Both the position numbers and the translations under genes were made by a program. The notes under the pieces were generated by a model, which saw nothing but the letters and a program-made list of their open reading frames with translations, had not been told where the DNA came from and did not search any database. Positions 1 to 9,064 of a DNA stretch of 64,000 bases are shown here, one piece after another. Source of the DNA: Lewinellaceae bacterium (GTDB taxonomy: Bacteria > Bacteroidota > Bacteroidia > Chitinophagales > Saprospiraceae); assembly GCA_020636095.1 (NCBI GenBank), contig JACJYN010000003.1, positions 682,001 through 746,000 on the forward strand. The letters are read 5' to 3'. The stretch's first letter is position 1. Each line of letters opens with the position of its first letter.

Positions 1-2
1 CT

Positions 3-554
3 ATCGTATCCGATACCCCTCCTGGTGAACAAACGGCGGTTTCGGATTCTCTGGTAGCCGTCCAGCCTGCTCCCGAAAAGGAGGAGGCGACTCCTTCACC
101 GCAACCGAAACAGCCCTCTACCGCCCCACCGGGGGCCGACCCCTTCCGGCCCAATCCCAAATTGGAGGGCCTGGCCGCTGCTACAGGCGGCGACGCCAAC
201 TTTCTCGTTTCCGCCACCGCCAATGCGGCGCCAACCTCCTCTGAAAACTTTCGGGCCACCGTGGCCGGCACCCTTCGCGCTGGTTCGCCGGCCGATGACG
301 CTCGCATCCAGCTTCAAATCTATGACAACCAACCGGCCTCTTACCTGAAGGAGCGCCCGGCAACCAGCATTGCCCTTGAATTGCAGCAGTTGGATGATGA
401 AGAAGTCCAGGGATTTGGCCGGATGAAAAACTATACCTTTAAAAAAGCAGTGGACAAGGAATTGCCGCCCGGGCTGTATTATTACGTCATTAAGCGCGAG
501 GGGGAAGATACTCCGCTGTTCGTCGGTAAAGTGGAAATAAGGAAGGAAGACTGA
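3..554 (+). CDS. C-terminal part of an unknown proline-rich protein (partial)
   Basis: The reading frame is open from the window edge (first full codon at 3) to a TGA at 552-554, so the 5' end lies outside the window. About 183 residues are visible. The first 55 or so are rich in Pro, Glu, Ala and Ser and look like a flexible linker (short runs such as QPAPEKEEATPSPQPKQPS). The remaining 125 or so look like a compact beta-rich domain ending in LYYYVIKREGEDTPLFVGKV, as in periplasmic or surface immunoglobulin-like modules. No catalytic motif is recognised. It converges on the minus-strand DUF58/MoxR operon, with an AGATTTTCCAGAT palindrome between the stop codons that may terminate transcription. 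Function unknown; only the coding status is well supported. Confidence 0.7.
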   Translation: MVSDTPPGEQTAVSDSLVAVQPAPEKEEATPSPQPKQPSTAPPGADPFRPNPKLEGLAAATGGDANFLVSATANAAPTSSENFRATVAGTLRAGSPADDARIQLQIYDNQPASYLKERPATSIALELQQLDDEEVQGFGRMKNYTFKKAVDKELPPGLYYYVIKREGEDTPLFVGKVEIRKED

Positions 555-575
555 ATGAAGATTTTCCAGGTTTAG

Positions 576-608
576 AGATTTTCCAGATCTTTAATATCTG
601 GAAAATCT
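576..608. repeat. Palindromic repeat, AGATTTTCCAGAT family, copy 1
   Basis: Perfect 13-bp arms AGATTTTCCAGAT and ATCTGGAAAATCT are separated by a 7-nt loop. A partial direct copy of the left arm lies just upstream (560-569). Related palindromes occur at 1981-2042 and 32642-32674. It sits between convergent genes and may also act as a terminator hairpin. Confidence 0.85.
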
Positions 609-642
609 GTATAAATGGCGGATTGCGGGCAATCCTTTTTTT

Positions 643-1965
643 CTAAATCAACCCCCTCGACTTCAATTCCAAATATTTATTCACCGTGTTGATCGACAAA
701 TCCTCCGGGCGGGTGAGTATGGCTTGAATACCATATTGCTGCAGCTTCTGCACCATCTGGGATTTTTCGGTGAGGAACTTGCGGGCGATGGTCTGGTGGT
801 AAATATCCTCCAGAGTTTCCACCCGGGCCTCGACAAAATCGCGAATCTCGGTATTTTCGAAAAATACGACGACCAGCAGGTGAAAGGTATTGATGCGGCG
901 CAGGATCGGCAGCACCCGCTCCAGGGCGTAGGAGCTTTCGAAATTGGTATACAACAGGATCAGGCTGCGCCCGTTGATGAGTTTGCGGGCGGCGTAGTAG
1001 AGCAGTTCGTAGTTGGCTTCCAGGTACCGCTCCTCTTCCTTGTACAGGCCATGAGGATTTTGTTGATCTGGGTGGGCTTGCTGTCGGTTTGATGGTGGCG
1101 CCGATCTTGTCGGAGAAGGTGATCAGGTACCGGCGCGGTCGTACTTCTGGAGGGCGATGTTGGAGATGACCAGGCTGGTGTTGATGGCGTAATCCATCAG
1201 GCTAAGCCCCTCGAAGGGCATGCGCATGGCGCGGCTTTTATCGATGATGCAGTAGATTTGCTGCGCCCGCTCGTCCTGGTACTGGTTGACCATGAGAATG
1301 TTGCGGCGGCTGCTGGCCTTCCAGTTGACGCTGCGGTAGTCATCCCCGCGAACGTAGTTCTTGATCTGTTCGAACTCGTAGCTATGGCCGATGCGGCGAA
1401 TTTTCTTGATGCCCTTGTGATGGGTGGTGCGGCCGAAGGCGCGCAGTTCAAACTGCTTCATCTGCAGGATGGAGGGGTAGACCGGCACGCTCATCTCCTG
1501 AGGCACAGCGTAACGCCGCTCCACCAGCCCAATGATGGAGGCCAGGAAAGCATTGATGTCGCCGAAAGTATACTCACCCCGTTCCACCGGCCGCAGTTCA
1601 TAACTGATCCGTTGTTGTTCTTCGGGTTTGAGGTAGAGGTGTTTCTCAAAGTTGCGGATTTGAAACTGAGGCGGCAACTCGTCAATCAGGGTCACGGCAA
1701 GGGGCAGTTGGGAGCGGTTTTCCACCTCCAGCTTCACGGTGTTGATGTCCGACAGGTTGAAAACCTTGGGCAGGTGGCGTTCAGCGTGAATTTCTACCTT
1801 CCGGTTGAACAGCAGAACCAGGTCGAGCACAACCAGCGCCAGGCTCAATACGAATATCCCCTGGGCCACCGGGAAGAGGAGCGGCGCCCAAAAGCTGGCC
1901 ACAAAGAGCACCGCCAGGGCGCCGAACAGCCAGAAGAAACGGTTGGTGAGGTAGAGGTTTTTCAA
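643..1965 (-). CDS. DUF58 family protein, interrupted by three frameshifts
   Basis: Two same-frame pieces (1123-1965 and 643-954) form one DUF58 protein of about 440 residues. The N-terminal piece has two hydrophobic segments (residues 10-55), a beta-rich region, and the DUF58 core around RRIGHSYEFEQIKNYVRGDDYRSVNWKAS-type sequence. The C-terminal piece continues the VWA-like fold. Between them, translation needs one added base at about 1126, 1086 and 1048. The three single-base losses total three, so the frame returns to the original, and at least two fall where a CC would become CCC. The intervening frames read LITFSDKIG and then ALYKEEERYLEANYE, as expected for the family. DUF58 proteins are partners of MoxR ATPases, and moxR lies immediately upstream. 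Sequencing error is more likely than a pseudogene. Confidence 0.85.
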
Positions 1966-1980
1966 ATGGTCAATTTTATA

Positions 1981-2042
1981 GATTTTTCAAATCTCTGATT
2001 TTCCAGATCTCTGAGATCTGGAAAATCAGAGATTTGAAAATC
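1981..2042. repeat. Long palindrome, AGATTTTCCAGAT family, copy 2
   Basis: Two arms of 31 and 30 nt flank a single central T at 2012 and differ only by one base in a T/A run. The core contains the same TTTTCCAGATCT word as the copies at 576-608 and 32642-32674, extended outward by CAAATCTCTGA. It lies in the 93-bp gap between moxR (upstream in transcription) and the DUF58 gene, so the operon transcript would carry a roughly 30-bp hairpin. Confidence 0.9.
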
Positions 2043-2058
2043 TAATCCAGGGCCAGAA

Positions 2059-3225
2059 TTACCTCGGCACTTCAATCTTCTGAATAATGCCCTTGATCAC
2101 ATCCTCCGTCGTGTAGCCCTCCATTTCCCGTTCCGGTGTCAGGATGATCCGGTGATTGAGCACCGGATATGCGACGTACTGAATATCATCCGGGGTGACG
2201 AAGTCGCGGCCACCCATGGCCGCCACCGCCTTGGCCATTTTCATGATAGCCAGAGAGGCCCGGGGGGAAGCGCCGAGGAAGAGGTCGCCGTTGTTGCGCG
2301 TATCGTGGATGATGTGGGCAATATAATCCAGCAGTTCTTCTTTGATGTGCACCTGTTCGATGAGTGCCTGGCATTCACGGATTTCCTCTGCCGTGAAAAC
2401 AGCTTTTACATCCGTGTGTTGCAACAGTTTAAAGTCGCTCCGGAAGCGGCGAAGGATGGCTTTCTCTTCGTCCAGGCTGGGATAGTGAAGGATGATCTTG
2501 ATCAGGAAACGGTCGAGTTGGGCTTCGGGCAGCTTGTAGGTGCCTTCCTGCTCGATGGGGTTTTGGGTGGCAATCACGAAGAAGGGGAAGCCCATAGGGT
2601 AGGTGTCCCCGTCAACAGTGACCTGGTATTCTTCCATTACCTCAAAGAGGGCTGCCTGGGTTTTGGCCGGCGCCCGGTTGATCTCATCAATCAGAATAAT
2701 ATTGGAAAAAATAGGGCCGGCATTGAAGGTGAACTCCGAATTCTTCATGTTGAAGACCGTGGTGCCGAGTACATCACTGGGCATGAGGTCGGGGGTAAAC
2801 TGGATGCGGGAAAAGTCGACGTCCAGTGTCCGGGCCATCAACTTGGCGGCCAGGGTTTTGGCGATGCCCGGCACCCCTTCCAGCAAAACGTGGCCACCCG
2901 CCAGCAGGCCCGCCAGCATAAGTTCCATCAGTTCTTCCTGCCCGACGATGACTTTGCCGAGTTCTTCTTTAATGCGGTTGGATGCTACCCTTACCCTTGC
3001 CAGGGCCAGCCGGTTGTGCTGCCAGCCTTCCGGCAGTCCTTCCGCAGACGCCTCCTGCCCATCAGCCGGGAGGCTGTCATTTTGTGCTGCTTCGTGTTCT
3101 GTTTCAGGGCCAGTTCCCTCGTTTTCATTGATCTCGTCAATAGGCATAAAAAATGTTTCTGTTTTTTTGTCGGATAAGCTAGCTCCTTGAGAGGCCTGTA
3201 TCACTTGACAAAAAAAGATTTTCAT
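2059..3225 (-). CDS. MoxR family AAA+ ATPase
   Basis: A 388-residue AAA+ ATPase of the MoxR class, chaperone-like ATPases that act with VWA/DUF58 partners, often on envelope or metalloenzyme substrates. Visible motifs are Walker A GVPGIAKT (about residue 118), Walker B IILIDEINRAP, the sensor ATQNP followed by IEQEGTYKLPEAQLDRF, and a C-terminal lid with SPRASLAIMKMAKA. The first 60 or so residues are acidic, low-complexity and not conserved. The start at 3225 overlaps the DUF4350 stop as ATGA, which supports translational coupling; an internal Met at residue 27 is the alternative. Fourth gene of the five-gene minus-strand operon. Confidence 0.93.
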   Translation of the reverse strand: MKIFFCQVIQASQGASLSDKKTETFFMPIDEINENEGTGPETEHEAAQNDSLPADGQEASAEGLPEGWQHNRLALARVRVASNRIKEELGKVIVGQEELMELMLAGLLAGGHVLLEGVPGIAKTLAAKLMARTLDVDFSRIQFTPDLMPSDVLGTTVFNMKNSEFTFNAGPIFSNIILIDEINRAPAKTQAALFEVMEEYQVTVDGDTYPMGFPFFVIATQNPIEQEGTYKLPEAQLDRFLIKIILHYPSLDEEKAILRRFRSDFKLLQHTDVKAVFTAEEIRECQALIEQVHIKEELLDYIAHIIHDTRNNGDLFLGASPRASLAIMKMAKAVAAMGGRDFVTPDDIQYVAYPVLNHRIILTPEREMEGYTTEDVIKGIIQKIEVPR

Positions 3226-4505
3226 TTACAATTTTTGTAAAACCCGTCCAGCAAACGGTGGAAGTCGATCAGGGTATTTTCTGATACGAAGGACGAGTTT
3301 CGGATATTTTTATACAAAAGTATGATCTTCCCGATAGTTTCTTTAGAAATTTCCGATTTATGGGCCAGGCGTTCCATAAAGCCTTCATCCAGTTCCCGCG
3401 ATTGAATAAAGTAGCGTTCCCGCAGGAAAGCGCGAAAAAGTTTCATTTGCTGCAGCGCCAGTTTTTTGTGGTTATTCTGAATGAAATACAAGCGCCCGAT
3501 GGTGGAGAGGAAGGCCAGCGAAGTATTGGTATTGGGTTCCAGCACAGGAATGATCCGCTGTTTCCGCTTGGCGCGAAAGAACAGGAATAGCAAACCCAAC
3601 CCCAGGAGGGTATACCAGGCCCAGGCCAGTGGCGGCTGCCCCAGAATATACTGTAGGGGGCTTTCTTTGGACAGTTCCCGGTTGGCGAGGTAGTTATTCC
3701 GGTTGTTCATCCGTCTGCCCATCCATTCCGGCGCCCGGCTATAGCGATCCCAGTAAATAGGGCCGGGTTGCAGATGGGAAAAGGCACGGTTGGCGTATTC
3801 CAGGCCCCGTTCGTCCAACAGTTGTATATTGGAAAAGGCAATAGGGGTGGTGTGCAGATAGAAAAACCCCTTTCCGTAGTGCACCCGGGCAAAATTGGCC
3901 AGGGTGTCGTTCATCCTGCCAATGGGCACCAGCCCTGTCTCATCGCCGCAAAAGTAAAAAGGCTCGATGTAGCTCCAGGAGTAAGGCTGCGCCTTCTGCC
4001 GGGCTATATATTCGTAGGTGTAGCCGGTGTCGGCGCGGAGCCTCTGGTGCTCGAAGTTGAGTTGAATAGTGGTATCGAAAAGTACGCTGTAGTCTTCCCA
4101 GTAAATATCGTCGCATTCCTCTGAATAAAGCTGGGACATGAGGTCATAGGGAATGGTCTTGCTGGAAATGAACGCGAGGTTGCCGGCTTCCACGAAATGT
4201 AGTAGGGCGCTGACGTCAGAAGAGTCCATATACAGGGCCTGTCCGATAAAGATATAGTTGGCGCCTTCCGTTCCTTCGGGCAGCAATCCGTGGATGCTAT
4301 CCCTAAGAACCGCTATCGAAGCATCGGGAGATAAACCTTCAAGCAGTTCGTAGATCACATAAGCGCCATAGGGTTGCCGGCTTTCTTCATCGTAGGTCTC
4401 TCGCCAGTCAAAGCGCCGGTGCGGCTCACGGAATAAGAGCATGAGGATGACCGTAGCCAACGCTACCGCCAGGGTCAACACCAATATGTATTTTCTTTTC
4501 AACAT
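3222..4505 (-). CDS. DUF4350 family membrane protein
   Basis: A 427-residue protein with an N-terminal membrane anchor (residues 6-25), a large extracytoplasmic domain (to about residue 290), a second transmembrane segment (YTLLGLGLLFLFFRA, about residues 300-315) and a cytoplasmic tail rich in charged helices. This layout, and the position between DUF4129 and moxR, match the DUF4350 proteins of Bacteroidota MoxR operons. The N-terminal domain has the GATase1-like pattern of the family (for example YIFIGQALYMDSSDVSALLHFVE). Its start is 14 bp after the DUF4129 stop and its TGA overlaps the moxR ATG. The biochemical role is not established; a membrane scaffold for the MoxR-DUF58 pair is inferred. 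Confidence 0.85.
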   Translation of the reverse strand: MLKRKYILVLTLAVALATVILMLLFREPHRRFDWRETYDEESRQPYGAYVIYELLEGLSPDASIAVLRDSIHGLLPEGTEGANYIFIGQALYMDSSDVSALLHFVEAGNLAFISSKTIPYDLMSQLYSEECDDIYWEDYSVLFDTTIQLNFEHQRLRADTGYTYEYIARQKAQPYSWSYIEPFYFCGDETGLVPIGRMNDTLANFARVHYGKGFFYLHTTPIAFSNIQLLDERGLEYANRAFSHLQPGPIYWDRYSRAPEWMGRRMNNRNNYLANRELSKESPLQYILGQPPLAWAWYTLLGLGLLFLFFRAKRKQRIIPVLEPNTNTSLAFLSTIGRLYFIQNNHKKLALQQMKLFRAFLRERYFIQSRELDEGFMERLAHKSEISKETIGKIILLYKNIRNSSFVSENTLIDFHRLLDGFYKNCK

Positions 4506-4519
4506 GCTGTCGGTCTCAG

Positions 4520-5269
4520 TTAGCCGGCTTTTATCTGGCGGGCCAGCGTTTGGAATTTCGGTTCCACCGCTTGATAATCCTGCCGGTTCACCTGCCGGCC
4601 TCCGTACCAGGCTCGTTCAAAGATACGGGTCACTTCCTCGAAGGAACCGGAGAAGGCCGATTGCTGCATTTCCTGAACGTACTGGCGGTTGGTCTTATTC
4701 CTAGTCCAGCGGATGGCTTTGCGAAGGGATAACTCCTTTAGGATGGACAGGTAGTACAGGCGAAGGGCCAGCGCATATTCCTCCTGCACCAGTGCCTGGC
4801 GGATATAGGCGTCGAGATCAGATTCGTGGATGTTCTCTTCAATCTTTTCCAGGCTGATTGCCCCATCCGTATCTTCCTGTCTTATTTTTTTATTTCGGGG
4901 GGTGTTTTCCAGCCCCAGTACGCCACGCAGTATGAGTGCCAGCACGATCGCCAGGATGAGAATAGCCAGAAATTTTAATATGCCGGAAGCCAGGGCCGGG
5001 TCGACCTGGACCTGGCTTTTTTCCCGCAGCGGCAGTTCGTCCTGCCCTTCTCCATCACCGGCGGGCGCTTCGGCTTGTTCCGGCTCTTCCTTTTTTACAG
5101 CAGCCTCGGAAAAATCGAGGCCCTCTTTGGCTTTTTCCCATTCTTCCTTTTCAAATTGCCCGCTCCCCCGGCGCTCCTGAAGGTAGCGCTCGTAGGGGCC
5201 CTTTTCCTGAGCCGACAGGCCGGCGGGGAGCATTAAAAAAAGAAGGATTAGGAAAAATTGGACTCTCAT
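4520..5269 (-). CDS. DUF4129 domain protein, exported
   Basis: A 249-residue protein with a Sec signal peptide (cleavage near LSAQ, residue 21), a Glu/Lys/Pro-rich spacer, one transmembrane helix (ILKFLAILILAIVLALILRGVL, about residues 97-118) and a C-terminal cytoplasmic DUF4129 region. That region carries the family pattern ALRLYYLSILKELSLRKAIRW, NRQYVQEM and FERAWYGG. It follows the SpoIIM-like gene after a 110-bp gap that shows no clear structure, and is tightly coupled to the DUF4350 gene (14 bp). DUF4129 is regularly found in MoxR operons and is sometimes fused to transglutaminase-like domains; that domain is absent here. Confidence 0.85.
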   Translation of the reverse strand: MRVQFFLILLFLMLPAGLSAQEKGPYERYLQERRGSGQFEKEEWEKAKEGLDFSEAAVKKEEPEQAEAPAGDGEGQDELPLREKSQVQVDPALASGILKFLAILILAIVLALILRGVLGLENTPRNKKIRQEDTDGAISLEKIEENIHESDLDAYIRQALVQEEYALALRLYYLSILKELSLRKAIRWTRNKTNRQYVQEMQQSAFSGSFEEVTRIFERAWYGGRQVNRQDYQAVEPKFQTLARQIKAG

Positions 5270-5379
5270 TATTTGCTGGTCACGTTGTCGGTAATTTGTG
5301 TGCTTAAAGTTGAACGTTGGTATGGATTTATTTTGAAATTATTATATGGCGTAAAAGCATATAAGCAGTTACCCCTCCC

Positions 5380-7224
5380 TCACTCCTGCTCCATTCCCTT
5401 TATGCTGCGCCGCTGGCCGATCTGCTGTATCCGTTTCATTAATGCCGGCGCTTCCCTGATTTCCAGCAGGGAATAATACAACACCCCTCCGCCTATAAGG
5501 ATGATGGCAAAAACAAGATACAGGATAAAAACCGTAATAAAGGTCAAAAAAACAGTGCTGAACTGCTGCATGGCCGATTCTTCCAGCAGGACTACCCACG
5601 TCACCAGGTCGAGGTAGAACCAGGCAAGCGTGCTATCTGCCAGTGAGAAGGCCAGAAACCCCACCAGCATCAAAATGAGAAACAGGCCAAAGGCTTTGCT
5701 GTAAGACTGGCTGAATAAGGAGGCGCCACGAAACAGGGCGGAGGCCGGGTTGATACCTTCCCGAAGGCTGGAATAAGCCCATAATACCGGCGCCGGCAAA
5801 AAGCCCAGTGTCAGAAAAACAGTATACCAGTCGTTAGTGAATATCAACAACTGCAGCGCACCCATCGGGATCAGCATCTTCAGGAATCCCAGAGGTACAC
5901 TATCCTTGAGTTTATCCTGCTCCTCCAGGATCAGGCTGCGGAAGATAATATAAGCCATAATCGAAAAGCACAGCGTATTGATCAATGGCAACAGCGGAAC
6001 CGTCTCATTAATGAAAAACTGGCTGAGCGCGGTGGCCGTCCCAAAAGCCTGATTCAAAAAAACAAACTGTTCTGCCGGAGGCGCCGTACCACTGAGAAAA
6101 ACAGCCGCAGAAAACAAAATGGCCGTGAACAGAGCAGCGAGGACGATCCGGCCGGCGTATTTCCGGAAAAAAACAAAGACATCGGAAAAAATCTCTCCCG
6201 AAGATTTGATCTGCGAGAAGTTGATCCACTGGCCTGTATCGGCATTGATGTGGGTGTCGCGGATCGCTTCCCGAAAGCCATCCCGGGCTTTCTTGCGGGG
6301 GTACCACACGAAGTAAAGCAGTACAAAAGCCAGGCAGGCCAGTATGAAGCCGGCCCGGACGATGGGAAGCGCATCGGTATGACGCGTCAGATAACCTTCG
6401 ATAAAGCCCGCCATTATGATGATAGGCGCGATACCGATCATGATCTTAATGCCGCGACGGGCGGAACGTTGGAAAGACTGTACCCGCGTATAAGTACCCG
6501 GAAAGACCAACCCCTTGCCCATGGTGATACCCGCAGCGCCGGCAATGATGATGGCCGAGATTTCCAGCGTACCGTGAATCCAAATAGTTAGAAAGGAGTC
6601 CCAGAAAAGGCCTCGTTCAATAAAAAAGTACTGGAAGGCCCCCAGCATAATACCATTGCGAATGAGAATAGCCACCGTGCCGACCGTGAAAAACACCCCC
6701 ATGACGAAGGTCAGAAAGGCTACAAACAGGTTATTCAGCGTAATGCCGAGAGACATGCCGAAGGCGCCTTTTTCCTTGTATACCGCCATGGGGTCGCCCG
6801 ATTCTATATTTTCCACCGTCATCTCAACATACGTATCGCCGAGGATGACATTGGCGAACTGGCTGTCCATCGCACTGGAAACCACCCCGATCAGGCAGGC
6901 CAGCAGGAAGATCAGGAAAGAGGTGCGGAATTCAGGCCTCGATTCATAGATGAGGTGCGGCAGTTCGTCCGTCCAAAACGTCAATAGCCGGCGTGCACGC
7001 GAACGGCGGTTTTTATAAATGTTGAAAAAGATGCGCTGCGCCAGCCCGTTGAGATACACGCGCACTGAGCGGTTCGGGTAGAACGTCCGGGAATAGGAGA
7101 GGTCGTCCGTGATCTGCACAAACAGGTCGTTCAGTTTGTCCGGGTCTTTCCTTGGGCTATCCAGGATATGCTCAAACTCCCGCCACTTGTCTTTGTTTTG
7201 CTCTATAAAGTTCGTTTCGCGCAT
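5380..7224 (-). CDS. SpoIIM/DUF95-like polytopic membrane protein with C-terminal membrane extension
   Basis: A 614-residue polytopic protein. Residues 1-310 match the stage II sporulation protein M (DUF95) family: a charged N-terminus (FIEQNKDKWREFEHIL), then several transmembrane helices with the conserved stretch LFVAFLTFVMGVFFTVGT, the segment WIHGTLEISAIIIAGAAG and the GLVFPGTYTR turn. Residues 350-600 form a second membrane half with six or so hydrophobic helices that I cannot place in a family. The organism does not look like a spore former; in Bacteroidota these proteins belong to MoxR operons, and this is the first gene here. The C-terminal half could be an ancient fusion with an RDD-like or other membrane module. 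Confidence 0.8.
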   Translation of the reverse strand: MRETNFIEQNKDKWREFEHILDSPRKDPDKLNDLFVQITDDLSYSRTFYPNRSVRVYLNGLAQRIFFNIYKNRRSRARRLLTFWTDELPHLIYESRPEFRTSFLIFLLACLIGVVSSAMDSQFANVILGDTYVEMTVENIESGDPMAVYKEKGAFGMSLGITLNNLFVAFLTFVMGVFFTVGTVAILIRNGIMLGAFQYFFIERGLFWDSFLTIWIHGTLEISAIIIAGAAGITMGKGLVFPGTYTRVQSFQRSARRGIKIMIGIAPIIIMAGFIEGYLTRHTDALPIVRAGFILACLAFVLLYFVWYPRKKARDGFREAIRDTHINADTGQWINFSQIKSSGEIFSDVFVFFRKYAGRIVLAALFTAILFSAAVFLSGTAPPAEQFVFLNQAFGTATALSQFFINETVPLLPLINTLCFSIMAYIIFRSLILEEQDKLKDSVPLGFLKMLIPMGALQLLIFTNDWYTVFLTLGFLPAPVLWAYSSLREGINPASALFRGASLFSQSYSKAFGLFLILMLVGFLAFSLADSTLAWFYLDLVTWVVLLEESAMQQFSTVFLTFITVFILYLVFAIILIGGGVLYYSLLEIREAPALMKRIQQIGQRRSIKGMEQE

Positions 7225-7345
7225 CCGGAGAAGGGCATTGCGTTAATGAAAAATGGTTCTGGGGCAATATAAACACATGTTAGGAAAATAATCGTACATA
7301 TACAACGACGGTTTGGCTTGTAGGGTGCAGATGTTCCTGCTTTTC

Positions 7346-8557
7346 TTATTTTTTTCGCGCCACTTCTCTATACAACAACACCTCTTTTCGCTTTTCCAGG
7401 AAGGCTTCCCGCCCCTTAGCTTCCAACCCCAGCAGCTCTTCCATACCGCCCTGTCCTTCAACCCAAAGCCGGGGCTGCTCGCTGCCATTTAGCAGGTCGA
7501 TGGGTAGCAGGTCATATACATATTCAAAGGGTGGTTCCCGCCAGGTAAAGTGCCTGCCCAGTTCCCGGTAGAGTTCCCGCAGCAACAACTGTCCGGTAAG
7601 CCAGGGGCGGAAGGTTTTCCGGTCGGTGATATGCACCTGGAAACCATTACAGGCCTGCTCTTCGTATTTATCGAAGGTGGGGACGAAAGTGGCGGGGCGC
7701 AAACGGCACCCTCTCAATCCTGCTTTTTCCATAGAGGAATGGCATAACTCCACAAACCGGTATGGGTCCAGCTGTGGGTGGCCGATCAGCTCAAAAGGGC
7801 GCACCGTGCCGCGCCCTTCCGAAAGGTTAGTGCCCTCAAAAAGCACGGTTCCGGGATAAACGCCGGCGGTATCCAGTGATGGGAAATTGGGAGACGGCAA
7901 TACCCAGGGCAGGCCGGTGGCTTCAAACGACATGCTTCGCTGCCAGCCCAGCATGGGCAGCACCTGCAACTCGCAATCGATGTTCCAGTAATTTATGGCA
8001 AAGCGGGCGATCTCCCCGGCCGTCATCCCATGCCGCATGGGCAGGGGTAGCCAGCCGATGATGGAGCGGTATTCCAGCTCCGACATATTGCCTTCTATCC
8101 GCTGGCCGCTCAACGGGTTGGGCCGGTCCAGGATGGTGACGGGAATCCCAGCCTTACCGCAGGCCTCTATCGCCAACACCATCGTCCAGATGTAGGTGTA
8201 CACCCGCACCCCGTTGTCTTGCAGGTCGATCAGCAAATGGTCGATCCCGGCCAGCATTTCGGGGGTCGGCGACCGGGTTTCCGCGTAGAGGCTGTGGACC
8301 GGCAACTGAAAATGGCGGTGAAAAAAATGAGGCGACTCGATCATATTGTCCTGGGCATCCGTAGCCAGGCCGTGCTGAGGGGCAAATAGGGCGCGTAGCC
8401 GTTCTCCGAAGAGTCGCTTCAGTATAGCCGCGCCGTGCTCGAGCTGTTCGTTCACGGAAGCGCTGTGGCAAAGGTAGCCGATGCGGCCGGCCAGTTGCCG
8501 CCGCCATTGGCCTTCGGATGCCAGCCGGGCCAGGCCGGTTTGGGTTGGTAAGGGCAT
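7346..8557 (-). CDS. NamZ-like exo-beta-N-acetylmuramidase (DUF1343)
   Basis: A 403-residue protein of the DUF1343 family, whose characterised member NamZ releases terminal MurNAc from peptidoglycan fragments. Hallmarks are IGYLCHSASVN, LFAPQHGLATDAQDNM, the strongly conserved LLIDLQDNGVRVYTYIWTM, ILDRPNPLSG, PSPNFPSLDTAGVYPGT and LFEGTNLSEGRGTVRPFE. No signal peptide is evident at this start, so it may act in the cytoplasm, for example in cell-wall recycling. The gene stands alone, separated by 121 bp from the SpoIIM-like gene downstream. It may act with the glucosaminidases and lytic transglycosylases elsewhere in the window, but there is no operon link. Confidence 0.9.
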   Translation of the reverse strand: MPLPTQTGLARLASEGQWRRQLAGRIGYLCHSASVNEQLEHGAAILKRLFGERLRALFAPQHGLATDAQDNMIESPHFFHRHFQLPVHSLYAETRSPTPEMLAGIDHLLIDLQDNGVRVYTYIWTMVLAIEACGKAGIPVTILDRPNPLSGQRIEGNMSELEYRSIIGWLPLPMRHGMTAGEIARFAINYWNIDCELQVLPMLGWQRSMSFEATGLPWVLPSPNFPSLDTAGVYPGTVLFEGTNLSEGRGTVRPFELIGHPQLDPYRFVELCHSSMEKAGLRGCRLRPATFVPTFDKYEEQACNGFQVHITDRKTFRPWLTGQLLLRELYRELGRHFTWREPPFEYVYDLLPIDLLNGSEQPRLWVEGQGGMEELLGLEAKGREAFLEKRKEVLLYREVARKK

Positions 8558-8630
8558 GGATAGTTTTTTTTACAGTCAGGACGCTATCGCCTGCCGGGTT
8601 GGTATCGCCATGAAGTTAGTATAAAAAAAA

Positions 8631-8784
8631 TGTTACTATTCAGCATGGGGTCTGAAATACGCCTGACGCAAAATTTTGTAGACTTTTTCCCGCTGGAACC
8701 CCTTCTCATTCCCCTTGGAAGGGGAAGGGCGGCTTACAAAATTTTGCTTGAGGGGTCAAATCACCACGATGCTGAATAGTTACA
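8631..8784. repeat. 154-bp inverted-repeat element (MITE-like), element A
   Basis: The ends TGTTACTATTCAGCAT (8631-8646) and ATGCTGAATAGTTACA (8769-8784) are inverted repeats with one mismatch in 16. A second inverted pair lies inside (GCAAAATTTTGTA at 8668-8680, TACAAAATTTTGC at 8735-8747). The element sits between runs of A on both sides. It has no ORF. It occupies most of the 507-bp gap between namZ and the DUF1800 gene. The remainder (8785-9064) shows only a 10-bp direct repeat GTTAAAACCT near 8985-9002 and no recognised gene. Confidence 0.75.
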
Positions 8785-9064
8785 AAAAAATTCTGATTAT
8801 CACGGATTGCGAAACTACTCTTGCCAGTCATTCCTGCGCACCATCCGGGCGCCCAAATTTATTTGGGTTCGAAGTAGTATCCTTTTTTTGCTGAAATTTC
8901 GATTTGCGTCCCCAACGCCAATAAAATTTGTCGAGCCGGTGCCGCATGGCCTTCGCCGGGTTCCTGTTTCCGGGGGGAATAACGTTAAAACCTGTTAAAA
9001 CCTGGTGCAGCCATTAAACCATCAACGTTAATCCCTATCAGAGGAGATAAACCAAACTGGCAGC

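Noticed and set aside
643..1965. Treating the two DUF58 pieces as two separate genes.
   Set aside because: The C-terminal piece begins only at a chance TTG, and the family sequence continues across the gap in other frames with single-base corrections.
2059..7224. The MoxR/DUF58/DUF4350/DUF4129/SpoIIM operon as a new system.
   Set aside because: This gene set is a known conserved neighbourhood in Bacteroidota; only its exact role is unsettled.
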